A program made the translations under genes and the position numbers. From the NCBI GenBank assembly GCA_029562645.1, contig JAKQUI010000003.1, positions 124,001 to 188,000 on the forward strand: a stretch of 64,000 nt of DNA, written 5' to 3'. Positions within the stretch are counted from its first letter, which is position 1. Each line of letters opens with the position of its first letter. Source of the stretch: Spirochaetota bacterium. GTDB lineage: Bacteria > Spirochaetota > UBA4802 > JAKQUI01. This document shows, piece by piece, positions 8,551 through 16,248 of the stretch. The notes under the pieces are model-generated. The model made no database searches and was not told the DNA's origin. It saw only the letters and a program-made list of their open reading frames with translations.

Positions 8551-9818
8551 CACAGCTCGAACACGCGAGAGAAAACCGTATCACGCCCGAGATGGAGTCG
8601 GTCGCGCAGCGCGAGCCGCGCGCGGCGGAGGAGATTTGCCGCGACATCGCCGCGGGGCGCACCGTTATCTGCAAGAGCGACCTGCACGACTGCGTCCCGG
8701 TCGCGATCGGCGCGGGGCTTGCCATCAAAATTAACGCGAACATCGGGACCTCCGGCTACAACGCCGATCCCGCCCTCGAGCTCGAGAAGCTCGCCGCCTC
8801 GGTCCGCTACGGCGCCGACACGGTGATGGACCTCTCCACCGGAGGCGACATCCGCGGCATGCGCAGGCTCATCGTGAAGGAGTCGCGCGTGCCGGTGGGC
8901 ACGGTGCCCATCTACGAGGCGATCGTGAAGGAGCCCGATGTCGCCGCGATCACGGAGGACGATTTTCTCGCGTCCATCCGCATGCACATCGACGACGGCG
9001 TGGATTTCATCACCGTGCACTGCGGGATCACGCGGGCCTGCGTCCCCCTGCTTGAATCCCGCATCATGGGCGTGGTCTCGCGCGGCGGGAGCTTTCTCAT
9101 CAAGTGGATGCTCCACCACGAAAAGGAAAACCCGCTCTATACGCGCTACGACGAGATCCTTGCGATGGCGAAGGAGCACGACGTGGTCCTGAGCCTGGGC
9201 GACGGCCTTCGCCCCGGCTGTCTGGCCGACGCCACCGACAGCGCGCAGATCGAGGAACTCAAGACGCTGGGCGAACTCGCCGCGCGCGCAAAGGCCGCCG
9301 GCGTCCAGGTGATGATCGAGGGCCCCGGCCATGTGCCGCTCCACATGATCAAGGAAAACATCGAGCTCCAGAAAAAATACTGCGACGGCGCGCCCTTCTA
9401 TGTGCTCGGGCCGCTGGTCACCGACATCTCGCCGGGCTACGACCATCTCACCGGCGCCATCGGCGGGGCGCTCGCGGCGTACTACGGCGCGGACTACCTC
9501 TGTTATCTCACGCCCACGGAGCATTTGGGCCTCCCGGGCGTCCAGGACGTGATCGACGGGGTAATCGCCTCGAAGATCGCCGCGCACGCGGCCGATATCG
9601 CCCGCGGCATTCCCGGCTCGCGCGACCGCGACGACGCGATGTCCCGCGCCCGCGCCAACCTCGATTGGGAGGGCATGTACCGGCAGTCGCTCAATCCCGA
9701 CCGGGCGCGCGAGCTTCGCGCCCGCGCCGGAGCCGACGACCTCGAGGTGTGCACCATGTGCGGAGAGTTCTGCTCGGCGCGCATCAACCGCGAGTGCCGG
9801 ACCCGGTACGGGAAATGA
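8547..9818 (+). CDS. thiC: Phosphomethylpyrimidine synthase, short form
   Basis: An unusual radical-SAM enzyme that rearranges 5-aminoimidazole ribotide into HMP phosphate. The 423-residue length matches the short, anaerobe-type ThiC without the N-terminal extension. GADTVMDLSTGGDI, VDFITVHCGITRA, SLGDGLRPG and MIEGPGHVPLH are all present. The C-terminal cluster motif reads CTMCGEFC, that is CX2CX3C, one residue shorter than the textbook CX2CX4C, with another Cys nine residues on. The start at 8547 overlaps the thiE stop by 4 nt; longer frames upstream lie inside thiE. Confidence 0.95.
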   Translation: MTQLEHARENRITPEMESVAQREPRAAEEICRDIAAGRTVICKSDLHDCVPVAIGAGLAIKINANIGTSGYNADPALELEKLAASVRYGADTVMDLSTGGDIRGMRRLIVKESRVPVGTVPIYEAIVKEPDVAAITEDDFLASIRMHIDDGVDFITVHCGITRACVPLLESRIMGVVSRGGSFLIKWMLHHEKENPLYTRYDEILAMAKEHDVVLSLGDGLRPGCLADATDSAQIEELKTLGELAARAKAAGVQVMIEGPGHVPLHMIKENIELQKKYCDGAPFYVLGPLVTDISPGYDHLTGAIGGALAAYYGADYLCYLTPTEHLGLPGVQDVIDGVIASKIAAHAADIARGIPGSRDRDDAMSRARANLDWEGMYRQSLNPDRARELRARAGADDLEVCTMCGEFCSARINRECRTRYGK

Positions 9819-10777
9819 AGATCGCGGACATCGGCGGGGAGTTCGCCTTCATCCGGCGCGTCGCGCGTGAGTATCGTGATCCGGCGATCGTGCGCGGCGC
9901 GGGCGACGACTGCGCGGCGATCGACCACCCACCGAGCCGCCTGCTCCTCCTGACCACCGACATGATGGTCGAGAACACGCACTTCACGCGCGACTGGTTC
10001 ACGCCGCGCCAGATCGGCAGGAAGCTCATGGAGGTGAACGTCTCGGACATCGTGTCGATGGGAGGCGTGCCGCGCCACGCTGTCATCTCGCTTGCCATGC
10101 CGCCCGACACCACGATCGAGTTCATGGACGAGCTCTATCGGGGACTATACGAATCGGCGGAGGCGCACGGCGTGGCGCTCGTGGGCGGCGACACCACGCG
10201 GGGACGCGAGCTCACGCTCAATCTCGCGCTCACGGGCGAGGTCGAGCCCGAGCTCGTCCGCTATCGCTCGGGCGCCCTCCCGGGCGACTGCATCTGCGTG
10301 ACCGGGACCCTCGGAAAAAACGAGGCGGGCCTCCGCCTTCTGATGGCGGGAAAACCTGGATACACGCAGGGCTTTCTCGAGCCGCGCGCACGGCGGGCCG
10401 ATGAGGGGCGCGTCATCGCCCGGTACGCGCATGCCATGATCGACGTGAGCGACGGGCTGGCAAGCGAGGTGCGGCACATCTGCGAACAGAGCGGCGCCGG
10501 CGCGATCATCGAGTGCGACGCGATACCGATATCCGCCGAGACGCGGGATGCCGCGGCCGCGGTGGGCTCTGACCCCTCTGCGTACGCTCTCTACGGCGGC
10601 GAGGATTTCGAGCTGGTGTTCACGGCCGAGCGGGGCGCTATCGACACACTTCGTAGCGTATTCCAGGATTTTACCATAGTTGGCGAGATACTATCCCCCG
10701 ACGGGGGGATCCGGCTCCGGAAGGGCGAGCGGCTTGTTGAGCTTGACCAGGGCTTCGATCATTTCGCAAAAACATAA
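9815..10777 (+). CDS. thiL: Thiamine-monophosphate kinase
   Basis: Phosphorylates thiamine phosphate to the active cofactor thiamine pyrophosphate. The 320-residue PurM-like protein carries GAGDDCAAID near residue 28, the metal ligands in TTDMMVENTHFTRDW, and the later LVGGDTTRG, IDVSDGLASE and YGGEDFELVF segments, all family hallmarks. The start overlaps the thiC stop (ATGA). With ThiL the operon reaches TPP, but ThiD, which makes HMP-pyrophosphate, is not encoded here and must lie elsewhere. Confidence 0.95.
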   Translation: MKIADIGGEFAFIRRVAREYRDPAIVRGAGDDCAAIDHPPSRLLLLTTDMMVENTHFTRDWFTPRQIGRKLMEVNVSDIVSMGGVPRHAVISLAMPPDTTIEFMDELYRGLYESAEAHGVALVGGDTTRGRELTLNLALTGEVEPELVRYRSGALPGDCICVTGTLGKNEAGLRLLMAGKPGYTQGFLEPRARRADEGRVIARYAHAMIDVSDGLASEVRHICEQSGAGAIIECDAIPISAETRDAAAAVGSDPSAYALYGGEDFELVFTAERGAIDTLRSVFQDFTIVGEILSPDGGIRLRKGERLVELDQGFDHFAKT

Positions 10778-10817
10778 GTCTCGATTGGCTGGATGCTCGC
10801 CTGGAGCACGATTTCAA

Positions 10818-10846
10818 TAAAAAAAGCCCATCCGATTGGATGGGCT
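10818..10846 (-). terminator. Terminator between thiL and cspA
   Basis: AGCCCATCC (10825-10833) pairs with GGATGGGCT (10838-10846) around a GATT loop. On the minus strand the hairpin runs into a T tract (complement of the A run at 10818-10825), making it a good cspA terminator. On the plus strand only a short T run follows, so it may also serve thiL. Confidence 0.85.
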
Positions 10847-10872
10847 TTCTGGTTGTCCGTTTTTCAAATGGC

Positions 10873-11076
10873 TTACTGAATGGTACGGACTTGAACGGCG
10901 CGGGGGCCCTTGTCGCTTTTCTCAATTTCGAACTCAACACGATCGCCTTCATAGAGGACCTTGAAGCCTTCGCCCGCAATACCGGAATGATGTACGAACA
11001 CATCCGGACCGTTTTCCTGAGAGAGGAAACCGTAACCCTTTTTCTCGTCAAACCATTTAACTGTTCCTTTCGTCAT
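10873..11076 (-). CDS. Cold-shock protein, CspA family
   Basis: A 67-residue single-domain OB-fold RNA chaperone. Both nucleic-acid binding motifs are visible: RNP1-like KKGYGFLS at residues 12-19 and RNP2-like DVFVHHSGI at residues 25-33. The leader upstream of 11076 is long, as is usual for csp genes: a CATAAT -10 on the minus strand (11149-11144) would give a leader of about 60 nt that contains a small CCGG hairpin followed by six T. That promoter is tentative. Followed by a hairpin terminator at 10818-10846. Confidence 0.95.
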   Translation of the reverse strand: MTKGTVKWFDEKKGYGFLSQENGPDVFVHHSGIAGEGFKVLYEGDRVEFEIEKSDKGPRAVQVRTIQ

Positions 11077-11266
11077 GCTGCCTGTACTCCCTGTACGTAT
11101 TTAAAAAATGCCGGTTATACCGGAGGAACCGCCTCGAACATCAATTATGTTTACCTTGAGAAAAGCGGAAAGATAATCGGATAGTCACTGAAGCTGTTCT
11201 TAAGCTAACCATGGTGCAAAGGCGGAGGGACGTGTCAACGAAATTTACTGAAAATAATAAAAAATA

Positions 11267-11674
11267 TTACGAAATTCCCTTTTTTGTGAAGAACTCCCGA
11301 TAGCGCATATCGCTGCCCTTGATATGCCCGGTGAGCCAGTCCCGAAGGAACACCATGAGCTCGATGGTAAAGGCGCTTTTCCCGTTTTTGATCAATTCCT
11401 TGAACTCCAGCACCCGGTTGGTGAGGATCTCATGCTGCATCTTGTGGTCCTCATACTCGGGATAGCTATTGGCGGCCATGAGGTCCTGCTCCCGCTTGAA
11501 ATGAGTAATCGTATAGTCGATGAGCCCGTCGAGGATGTGCGACATGCTGTCGATCCGCTCGCCGGCCTGCATGCCCAGGTGCAGCTTGTTCACATACCCG
11601 ACCAGCTGTTTATGGTCCTCATCGAAGGCCTTCACGCCAACGCTCAAGTCTTCGGTCCACACGATAAACGGCAT
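11267..11674 (-). CDS. Bacteriohemerythrin
   Basis: A 135-residue four-helix-bundle protein with a non-heme di-iron oxygen-binding site. The ligand residues are in family context: FDEDHKQL (H), THFKREQDLM (H and E), YPEYEDHKMQHE (two H), and HIKGSDMRY (H and D) near the end. It is probably used for oxygen sensing, storage or scavenging in the cytosol. A longer frame begins at 11701, but the ATG at 11674 is preceded by a near-ideal GGGAGGGGGGAG and gives the standard MPFIVWTEDLSVGV start. Confidence 0.93.
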   Translation of the reverse strand: MPFIVWTEDLSVGVKAFDEDHKQLVGYVNKLHLGMQAGERIDSMSHILDGLIDYTITHFKREQDLMAANSYPEYEDHKMQHEILTNRVLEFKELIKNGKSAFTIELMVFLRDWLTGHIKGSDMRYREFFTKKGIS

Positions 11675-11938
11675 CTCCCCCCTCCCCGGCACATGCGCCA
11701 ATTAGGGCAAGTATAGAAAGCGCTCCCGGTGTTTTCAAGTTTTTTCAGGGACCGCGTCGAAAAACATCGACGGTGAGCGTCTGTACCGCCGGTCCACTCG
11801 CACGGGATGGCCGTTGCCGGACGGAAACCGGCGCCTCATCGGATTATACTGTTGACAGGACGGGTTTTCACAGTAGGCTGCGCTGATGGGAGAACGAATT
11901 CTTACATCCGCACCAGCCGCCCGGAGGAACCCCGCCCC

Positions 11939-12745
11939 ATGACATTCGCCATTGCGCCCTTTCCGCAAAGATTCCTTGTGCCGATGATGGCGGCATGCAT
12001 CATGCTCTCCGCCAATCCCGTCGCAATCGGCGCGCCATCGCCCGCCGACGACCACAATCGCCAGGGCCTGGCGCTGTATAAAAGCGGAAAACTCGAGGAG
12101 GCCGCTGCGCTGTTCCACCGGGCGATCACGGCCGATCCCAACCACAAATGGGGCCACTACAACCTCGCCTGCGTCTATGCCCGACTGTTCGAATGCGAAC
12201 AGATCCAGCTCGGGGAACGCATGCTGGACGAAAGGGAAATCTATCGGCATCTCGAAAAGGCCATTTCGCTGGACCGAACGTTTATCGAGCGCGCCAAAAA
12301 GGACAGGGACTTCGAGCGCGTTTACGGCAAGGTCGGCTATCTGACGACGACGGGCCTCAGCGTAAAGGATCCGGCGCATGTCCGCACGATCCTGTGCTCG
12401 GTGCGCTGGTATCTCAACGAGTGCAGCGGAGGCGTGTACGGATGCAGCACGATGACCTTCGGGAAGGACGGCACGGTGAGATATAACCATTACGACCCCT
12501 GCGAATACGCCGAGGGAAATGATGCCCGTGACGCGGAACGGGCCAAAGCGGAATGCGCTCGCCTCAAGAAGATGCACCACGGCACATTTCGCATCGAGAA
12601 TTCGAAAATCGTCGTTCGATTCAACAACGGCGAGACGCTGCGCTATGCGTTCCCGTCGCGTGATGGCCGAATTCGGGAAACCGGCGGCTCAAAAACGAGG
12701 GACTGGAACCTGCGCGACAGCGATCCTAATGCGTGCAGCGCGTAA
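11939..12745 (+). CDS. Exported TPR-repeat protein, unknown function
   Basis: A 268-residue protein beginning with a signal peptide (hydrophobic stretch near residues 9-27 ending NPVAIGAPS). A TPR-like pair follows: NRQGLALYKSGKLEEAAALFHRAITADPNHKWGHYNLACVYA. The C-terminal half has several cysteines and a beta-rich region (VRWYLNECSGGVYGCSTMTFGKDGTVRYNHYDPCEY). I chose the ATG at 11939 because GGAGG (11923-11927) precedes it; the frame stays open back to 11807. Probably periplasmic; the substrate or partner is not evident. Confidence 0.65.
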   Translation: MTFAIAPFPQRFLVPMMAACIMLSANPVAIGAPSPADDHNRQGLALYKSGKLEEAAALFHRAITADPNHKWGHYNLACVYARLFECEQIQLGERMLDEREIYRHLEKAISLDRTFIERAKKDRDFERVYGKVGYLTTTGLSVKDPAHVRTILCSVRWYLNECSGGVYGCSTMTFGKDGTVRYNHYDPCEYAEGNDARDAERAKAECARLKKMHHGTFRIENSKIVVRFNNGETLRYAFPSRDGRIRETGGSKTRDWNLRDSDPNACSA

Positions 12746-12808
12746 CGACACCCGCGCAGCTCGGCGCGACTGCTGACGCTATCAATCAATACGAGCGGAG
12801 CCGGTACG

Positions 12809-13759
12809 ATGAATGTAACCTTCTGGGGCACGCGGGGATCGCTTCCCGCGCCGATCGATGCAAGCACTGTTAAGACCAAGATCGAGCGCGTCCTCGCGGA
12901 CGTGCGCGACGGCCGCTTCACGGCCGCGGAACTGCTCGAAGGCGGTCTCGCGGCGAACTACGGACACGGCGCATACGGGACCTACGGCGGCAACACCGCC
13001 TGCGTCCAAGTGGGCGACGACGATGATTTCATCATCCTGGACGCAGGGAGCGGATTGCGCGAGCTCGGGAACCATCTTATGCGCATCGGCGGGAGCGGAC
13101 GGCGTATCCACATCCTCCTGTCGCATTTGCACTGGGACCACATTCAGGGGTTTCCGTTTTTCGTTCCGGCCTATATCCCCGGGAACAGGATCACCTTCTA
13201 CGGCTTTCATCCGGATATCGAGCGCGCCTTCGAGGTCCAGCAGAGCGCGCCGTGGTTCCCGGCCACGCTGTCGATGATGGCCTCGGAAAAGAAGTTCGTC
13301 CACCTTGAGATCGGGAAGACCTATGGAATCGGAAACTTCACGGTGCGCGGGATCGAACAGGAGCATCCGGGAACGGCATATGGCTATTCCATCCAGCACA
13401 ACGGCAAGAAGATCGTCTATTCGACCGACTCCGAGCACAAGGACGGCACCCCCGTCGAGGAATCGCCCTTCGTGCCGTTCTTCCGGGACGCCGATCTCCT
13501 CATCTTCGACGCGCAGTACTCCCTTGCCGACGCGGACGTCGTAAAGCGCGACTGGGGGCACTCGAGCAATATCCTCGCCGTGGAATTCGCGTCGCTTGCG
13601 CGCGCGAAGCGGCTCGTGCTCTTCCACATGGACCCCGCGAAACGCGACGAGGACCTCGATCGCATCCTCTCGGAGACGAAGAAGTACGCGGCGCTGTTCG
13701 ACGATTCATATGCGTTCGAGATCGACGTGGCGTACGACGGGATGGCGGTGGATGTTTAA
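12809..13759 (+). CDS. Metallo-beta-lactamase-fold hydrolase
   Basis: A 316-residue MBL-fold protein with the di-metal motif SHLHWDHIQGFPFF (HxHxDH) near residue 111, GTRGSLPAP at the N-terminus, and later metal-binding positions in STDSEH and LVLFHMDP. This layout matches the family of cyclic-nucleotide phosphodiesterase-like and PqqB-like hydrolases that open with the T-F-WGTRGS motif. The substrate is not known; family members cleave phosphodiesters. It follows the TPR gene by 63 nt and converges on pgk across a repeat-like hairpin. Confidence 0.85.
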   Translation: MNVTFWGTRGSLPAPIDASTVKTKIERVLADVRDGRFTAAELLEGGLAANYGHGAYGTYGGNTACVQVGDDDDFIILDAGSGLRELGNHLMRIGGSGRRIHILLSHLHWDHIQGFPFFVPAYIPGNRITFYGFHPDIERAFEVQQSAPWFPATLSMMASEKKFVHLEIGKTYGIGNFTVRGIEQEHPGTAYGYSIQHNGKKIVYSTDSEHKDGTPVEESPFVPFFRDADLLIFDAQYSLADADVVKRDWGHSSNILAVEFASLARAKRLVLFHMDPAKRDEDLDRILSETKKYAALFDDSYAFEIDVAYDGMAVDV

Positions 13760-13762
13760 TTG

Positions 13763-13797
13763 CCGGTAGGGGCATGGCATTGCCCTGCCCCTACCGG
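13763..13797. repeat. GTAGGGGCA-type inverted repeat between convergent genes
   Basis: CCGGTAGGGGCA (13763-13774) is a perfect 12-bp inverted repeat of TGCCCCTACCGG (13786-13797). The stem continues with one mismatch and three more pairs to a 3-nt loop. It sits between the MBL gene stop and the pgk stop and could stop transcription from both sides. The word resembles dispersed GTAGGGGC-type intergenic elements, from general knowledge. Confidence 0.6.
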
Positions 13798-13814
13798 GCA
13801 CAATGGCTACAAAT

Positions 13815-15080
13815 TTACTTATCGTTGAGCGCCGCGACGCCGGGGAGCACCTTGCCCTCAACGAGCTCGAGCGAGGCGCCGCCGCCAGTGGAGATGTGCG
13901 ACATCTTATCGGCCACGCCGGCCTTGTTGACCGCGGAAACGGAATCGCCGCCGCCGATCACGGTCGTTGCCGAAAGCCCCGCGAGGAGCCGCGCGATCTT
14001 CGTGGTGCCCTCGGCGAATTTCGGGAACTCGAAGACGCCCATGGGCCCGTTCCAGAACACCGTCTTCGCGCCCGCAAGTTCCTGCTCGAATTGCGCGAGG
14101 GTCTTGGGGCCAATATCCATCCCCATCCAGCCGTCGTCGATGCCGTCGCTCGTCGTGGTCTTCGATTCGGCCTCGGCCGAGAACTCCTTCGCCTCCACAT
14201 GATCGAGCGGGAGGAGAATCTTCACGCCTTTCGCGGACGCCTTCTGCATGATGTCCTTCGCCGTATCGAGCATGTCCTCCTCGACCAGCGATTTCCCGAT
14301 GCCCTTCCCCATCGCCTTCAGGAAGGTATAGGCCATGCCGCCGCCAATGATGATGCCGCTCACCTTCCCCAGCAGGCTCTCCAGGACCGCGATCTTAGAC
14401 GACACCTTGGCGCCGCCCACGACGGCGATAAAGGGCTTCACCGGCGACTTCACGATTTTATCATCGAGGAACTCGAGCTCCTTTTCCATGAGGAAGCCCG
14501 CGACGGCCGGCAGGAACTTCGCCATCGTCTCGGTGGAGGCGTGCGCACGGTGCGCGGTACCGAAGGCGTCGTTCACGTATACGTCGGCATAGGCGGCCAT
14601 CGCCTTCGCCATTGTCTCGCGATCACCAGCCTCCTTCGCGGTCTCCTCCTTGTGCATGCGCGTATTGCCCAGCATGAGCACGTCGCCAGCGCCCAGGCCG
14701 TTCACGATCGCGTCCACCTCGGGGCCAAAGCACGCAGGAGCGATCTTGACCGGCTTCCCGAGGAGCTTTTCGAGGTAGGCCGCCACCGGCGGCATCATGT
14801 GCTTGCCCTCCATGAATTTCTTCTCGTCGAAGGTCTTTCCGTCCTTCTCGGCCTTTTCCTTCGCCTTCTGCGTGTCCTTCTTGGGATCGCCCAGGTGCGA
14901 CATGAGGATGAGATACTTCGGGCCCTTTTCGAGGACATACTGGATCGTGGGAAGCGCCGCCTTGATGCGCGTGTCGTCCTGGACCACGCCGTCCTTCATC
15001 GGCACGTTAAAATCGACGCGCATGATGACGCGCTTGCCCTTGAAATCGATATCGCGAACGGTCTTCTTCGAAATGCTCAT
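13815..15080 (-). CDS. pgk: Phosphoglycerate kinase
   Basis: Transfers phosphate from 1,3-bisphosphoglycerate to ADP in glycolysis, reversibly. The 421-residue protein has the signature RVIMRVDFNVPMKDG near residue 18, the substrate-binding LMSHLGDPK, NDAFGTAHRAHAST, the VVGGAKVSSKI hinge region, and WNGPMGVFE and GGGDSVSA at the C-terminal nucleotide site. Slightly longer than the usual 395 residues through an insertion near residues 70-95 (KKDTQKAKEKAEKDGK). Preceded by a GGAGG ribosome site. It is alone; no gap gene lies nearby. Confidence 0.97.
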   Translation of the reverse strand: MSISKKTVRDIDFKGKRVIMRVDFNVPMKDGVVQDDTRIKAALPTIQYVLEKGPKYLILMSHLGDPKKDTQKAKEKAEKDGKTFDEKKFMEGKHMMPPVAAYLEKLLGKPVKIAPACFGPEVDAIVNGLGAGDVLMLGNTRMHKEETAKEAGDRETMAKAMAAYADVYVNDAFGTAHRAHASTETMAKFLPAVAGFLMEKELEFLDDKIVKSPVKPFIAVVGGAKVSSKIAVLESLLGKVSGIIIGGGMAYTFLKAMGKGIGKSLVEEDMLDTAKDIMQKASAKGVKILLPLDHVEAKEFSAEAESKTTTSDGIDDGWMGMDIGPKTLAQFEQELAGAKTVFWNGPMGVFEFPKFAEGTTKIARLLAGLSATTVIGGGDSVSAVNKAGVADKMSHISTGGGASLELVEGKVLPGVAALNDK

Positions 15081-15425
15081 ACGGCCTCCATGAAGATGTG
15101 GTGATGTTACGGCGCTCCAGACACGTGATGGCCGGGAAGCGCTACCGAGAAAGTATCAATAGATCAGTGCCGGTTTCATTCCCCTCCGGGCGGTGACGAT
15201 TTCAAGCACTTTTTACGGGTCCGGTGCGGGCGCCGAAAACAGCCCACGGGCCTTATAATCACGATACCGGGCAGGAAATGATCATTCATTCTCCCGATGT
15301 ACAGCATGGCATGGGTTTTTTTCGATTTGCGACGAACACTATCGGTTTTTTGTTTGACGATCGATTCTCCGGACTCCCCACTCAGCGTGCGAATCACAAA
15401 CATACAATGATCTGAGAGGTCCTCC
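15081..15425. other. Divergent intergenic region, pgk and GT2 gene
   Basis: This 345-nt stretch holds the leaders of two diverging genes. No protein gene is convincing: the small frames lack ribosome sites and family resemblance. Two T-rich patches (15311-15317 and 15346-15355) are present, but I could not align a convincing -35/-10 pair. Confidence 0.4.
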
Positions 15426-16217
15426 ATGACGTATTCAATCATTCTTCCGACCTACCGAGAGAAAGACAACATCGTCCCGCTTATCGCGCGGCTCATCGAC
15501 GTCTGCGCGCGGGAAGGCGTATCCGCCGAAATCATCGTCGTTGACGACAACAGCTCCGACGGGACCGATACGGCGATCGCCGAGTCATTCGGACACCTGG
15601 GAAACGCGGTCCGCTGTTATGTGCGTACCCACGAACGGGGACTCGCGAGCGCCATCGCCTACGGGATCAACCGCGCGAACGGAGAGTACCTCCTGGTGAT
15701 GGATTCCGATTTCAACCACGACCCCGAACGGGTCCCCGTGCTCATCCGCCACTGCGCCGAGCACGACCTCGTCGCGGGGAGCCGTTTCATCGACGGCGGC
15801 GGCATGGACAATGCGGCGGGACGATTCTGGGGGAGCTATGCGTTCAATGCGATCATCCGCACGGCGCTGGGCATGCGAACGAGAGACAATCTCTCCGGGT
15901 TTTTCGTGATACGCAAAAGCGTCCTCGAACGCATCCGGCACGATTCGCTGTTCACCGGCTACGGCGAGTACTTCATCCGCATCCTTTACTACGCCCACCG
16001 GCTCAGTCTGCGCATCAAGGAGATTCCGGTGGTATACCTGAAGCGGCCCAGCGGGACCAGCAACACCCGTTTTGTAAGCTATTCGATGACCATCCTGAAG
16101 ACCATCTTCGTCCTGCGCGCGTCGAAGGCGCCCTTCCTCAAGCAGGTTTTCGTCGAGACCGATGCGTATCGGACGATGGCGATGCTTTCGGAGATGCTAT
16201 CGTCCGTGTGCATCTGA
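15426..16217 (+). CDS. GT2 glycosyltransferase, polyprenyl-phosphate sugar synthase type
   Basis: A 263-residue family 2 glycosyltransferase resembling dolichol-phosphate mannosyltransferase (DPM1). It has IILPTYREKDNI at the N-terminus, DDNSSDGTD near residue 40, the metal-binding DSDFNHDP near residue 95, and the acceptor motif LSGFFVIRKSVL. Such enzymes move a sugar from a nucleotide donor to a polyprenyl phosphate at the membrane face. The C-terminus lacks membrane helices. It converges with a GT39-type transferase that would use exactly such lipid-linked sugars. An AGAGGTCCTCC stretch precedes the ATG. Confidence 0.88.
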   Translation: MTYSIILPTYREKDNIVPLIARLIDVCAREGVSAEIIVVDDNSSDGTDTAIAESFGHLGNAVRCYVRTHERGLASAIAYGINRANGEYLLVMDSDFNHDPERVPVLIRHCAEHDLVAGSRFIDGGGMDNAAGRFWGSYAFNAIIRTALGMRTRDNLSGFFVIRKSVLERIRHDSLFTGYGEYFIRILYYAHRLSLRIKEIPVVYLKRPSGTSNTRFVSYSMTILKTIFVLRASKAPFLKQVFVETDAYRTMAMLSEMLSSVCI

Positions 16218-16248
16218 CGCCGGTCCCGGCGAGCGCGACAGCGCATCA

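Noticed and set aside
15176-15442. An 88-residue minus-strand frame between pgk and the GT2 gene
   Set aside because: Overlaps the GT2 start, has no ribosome site and no family resemblance.
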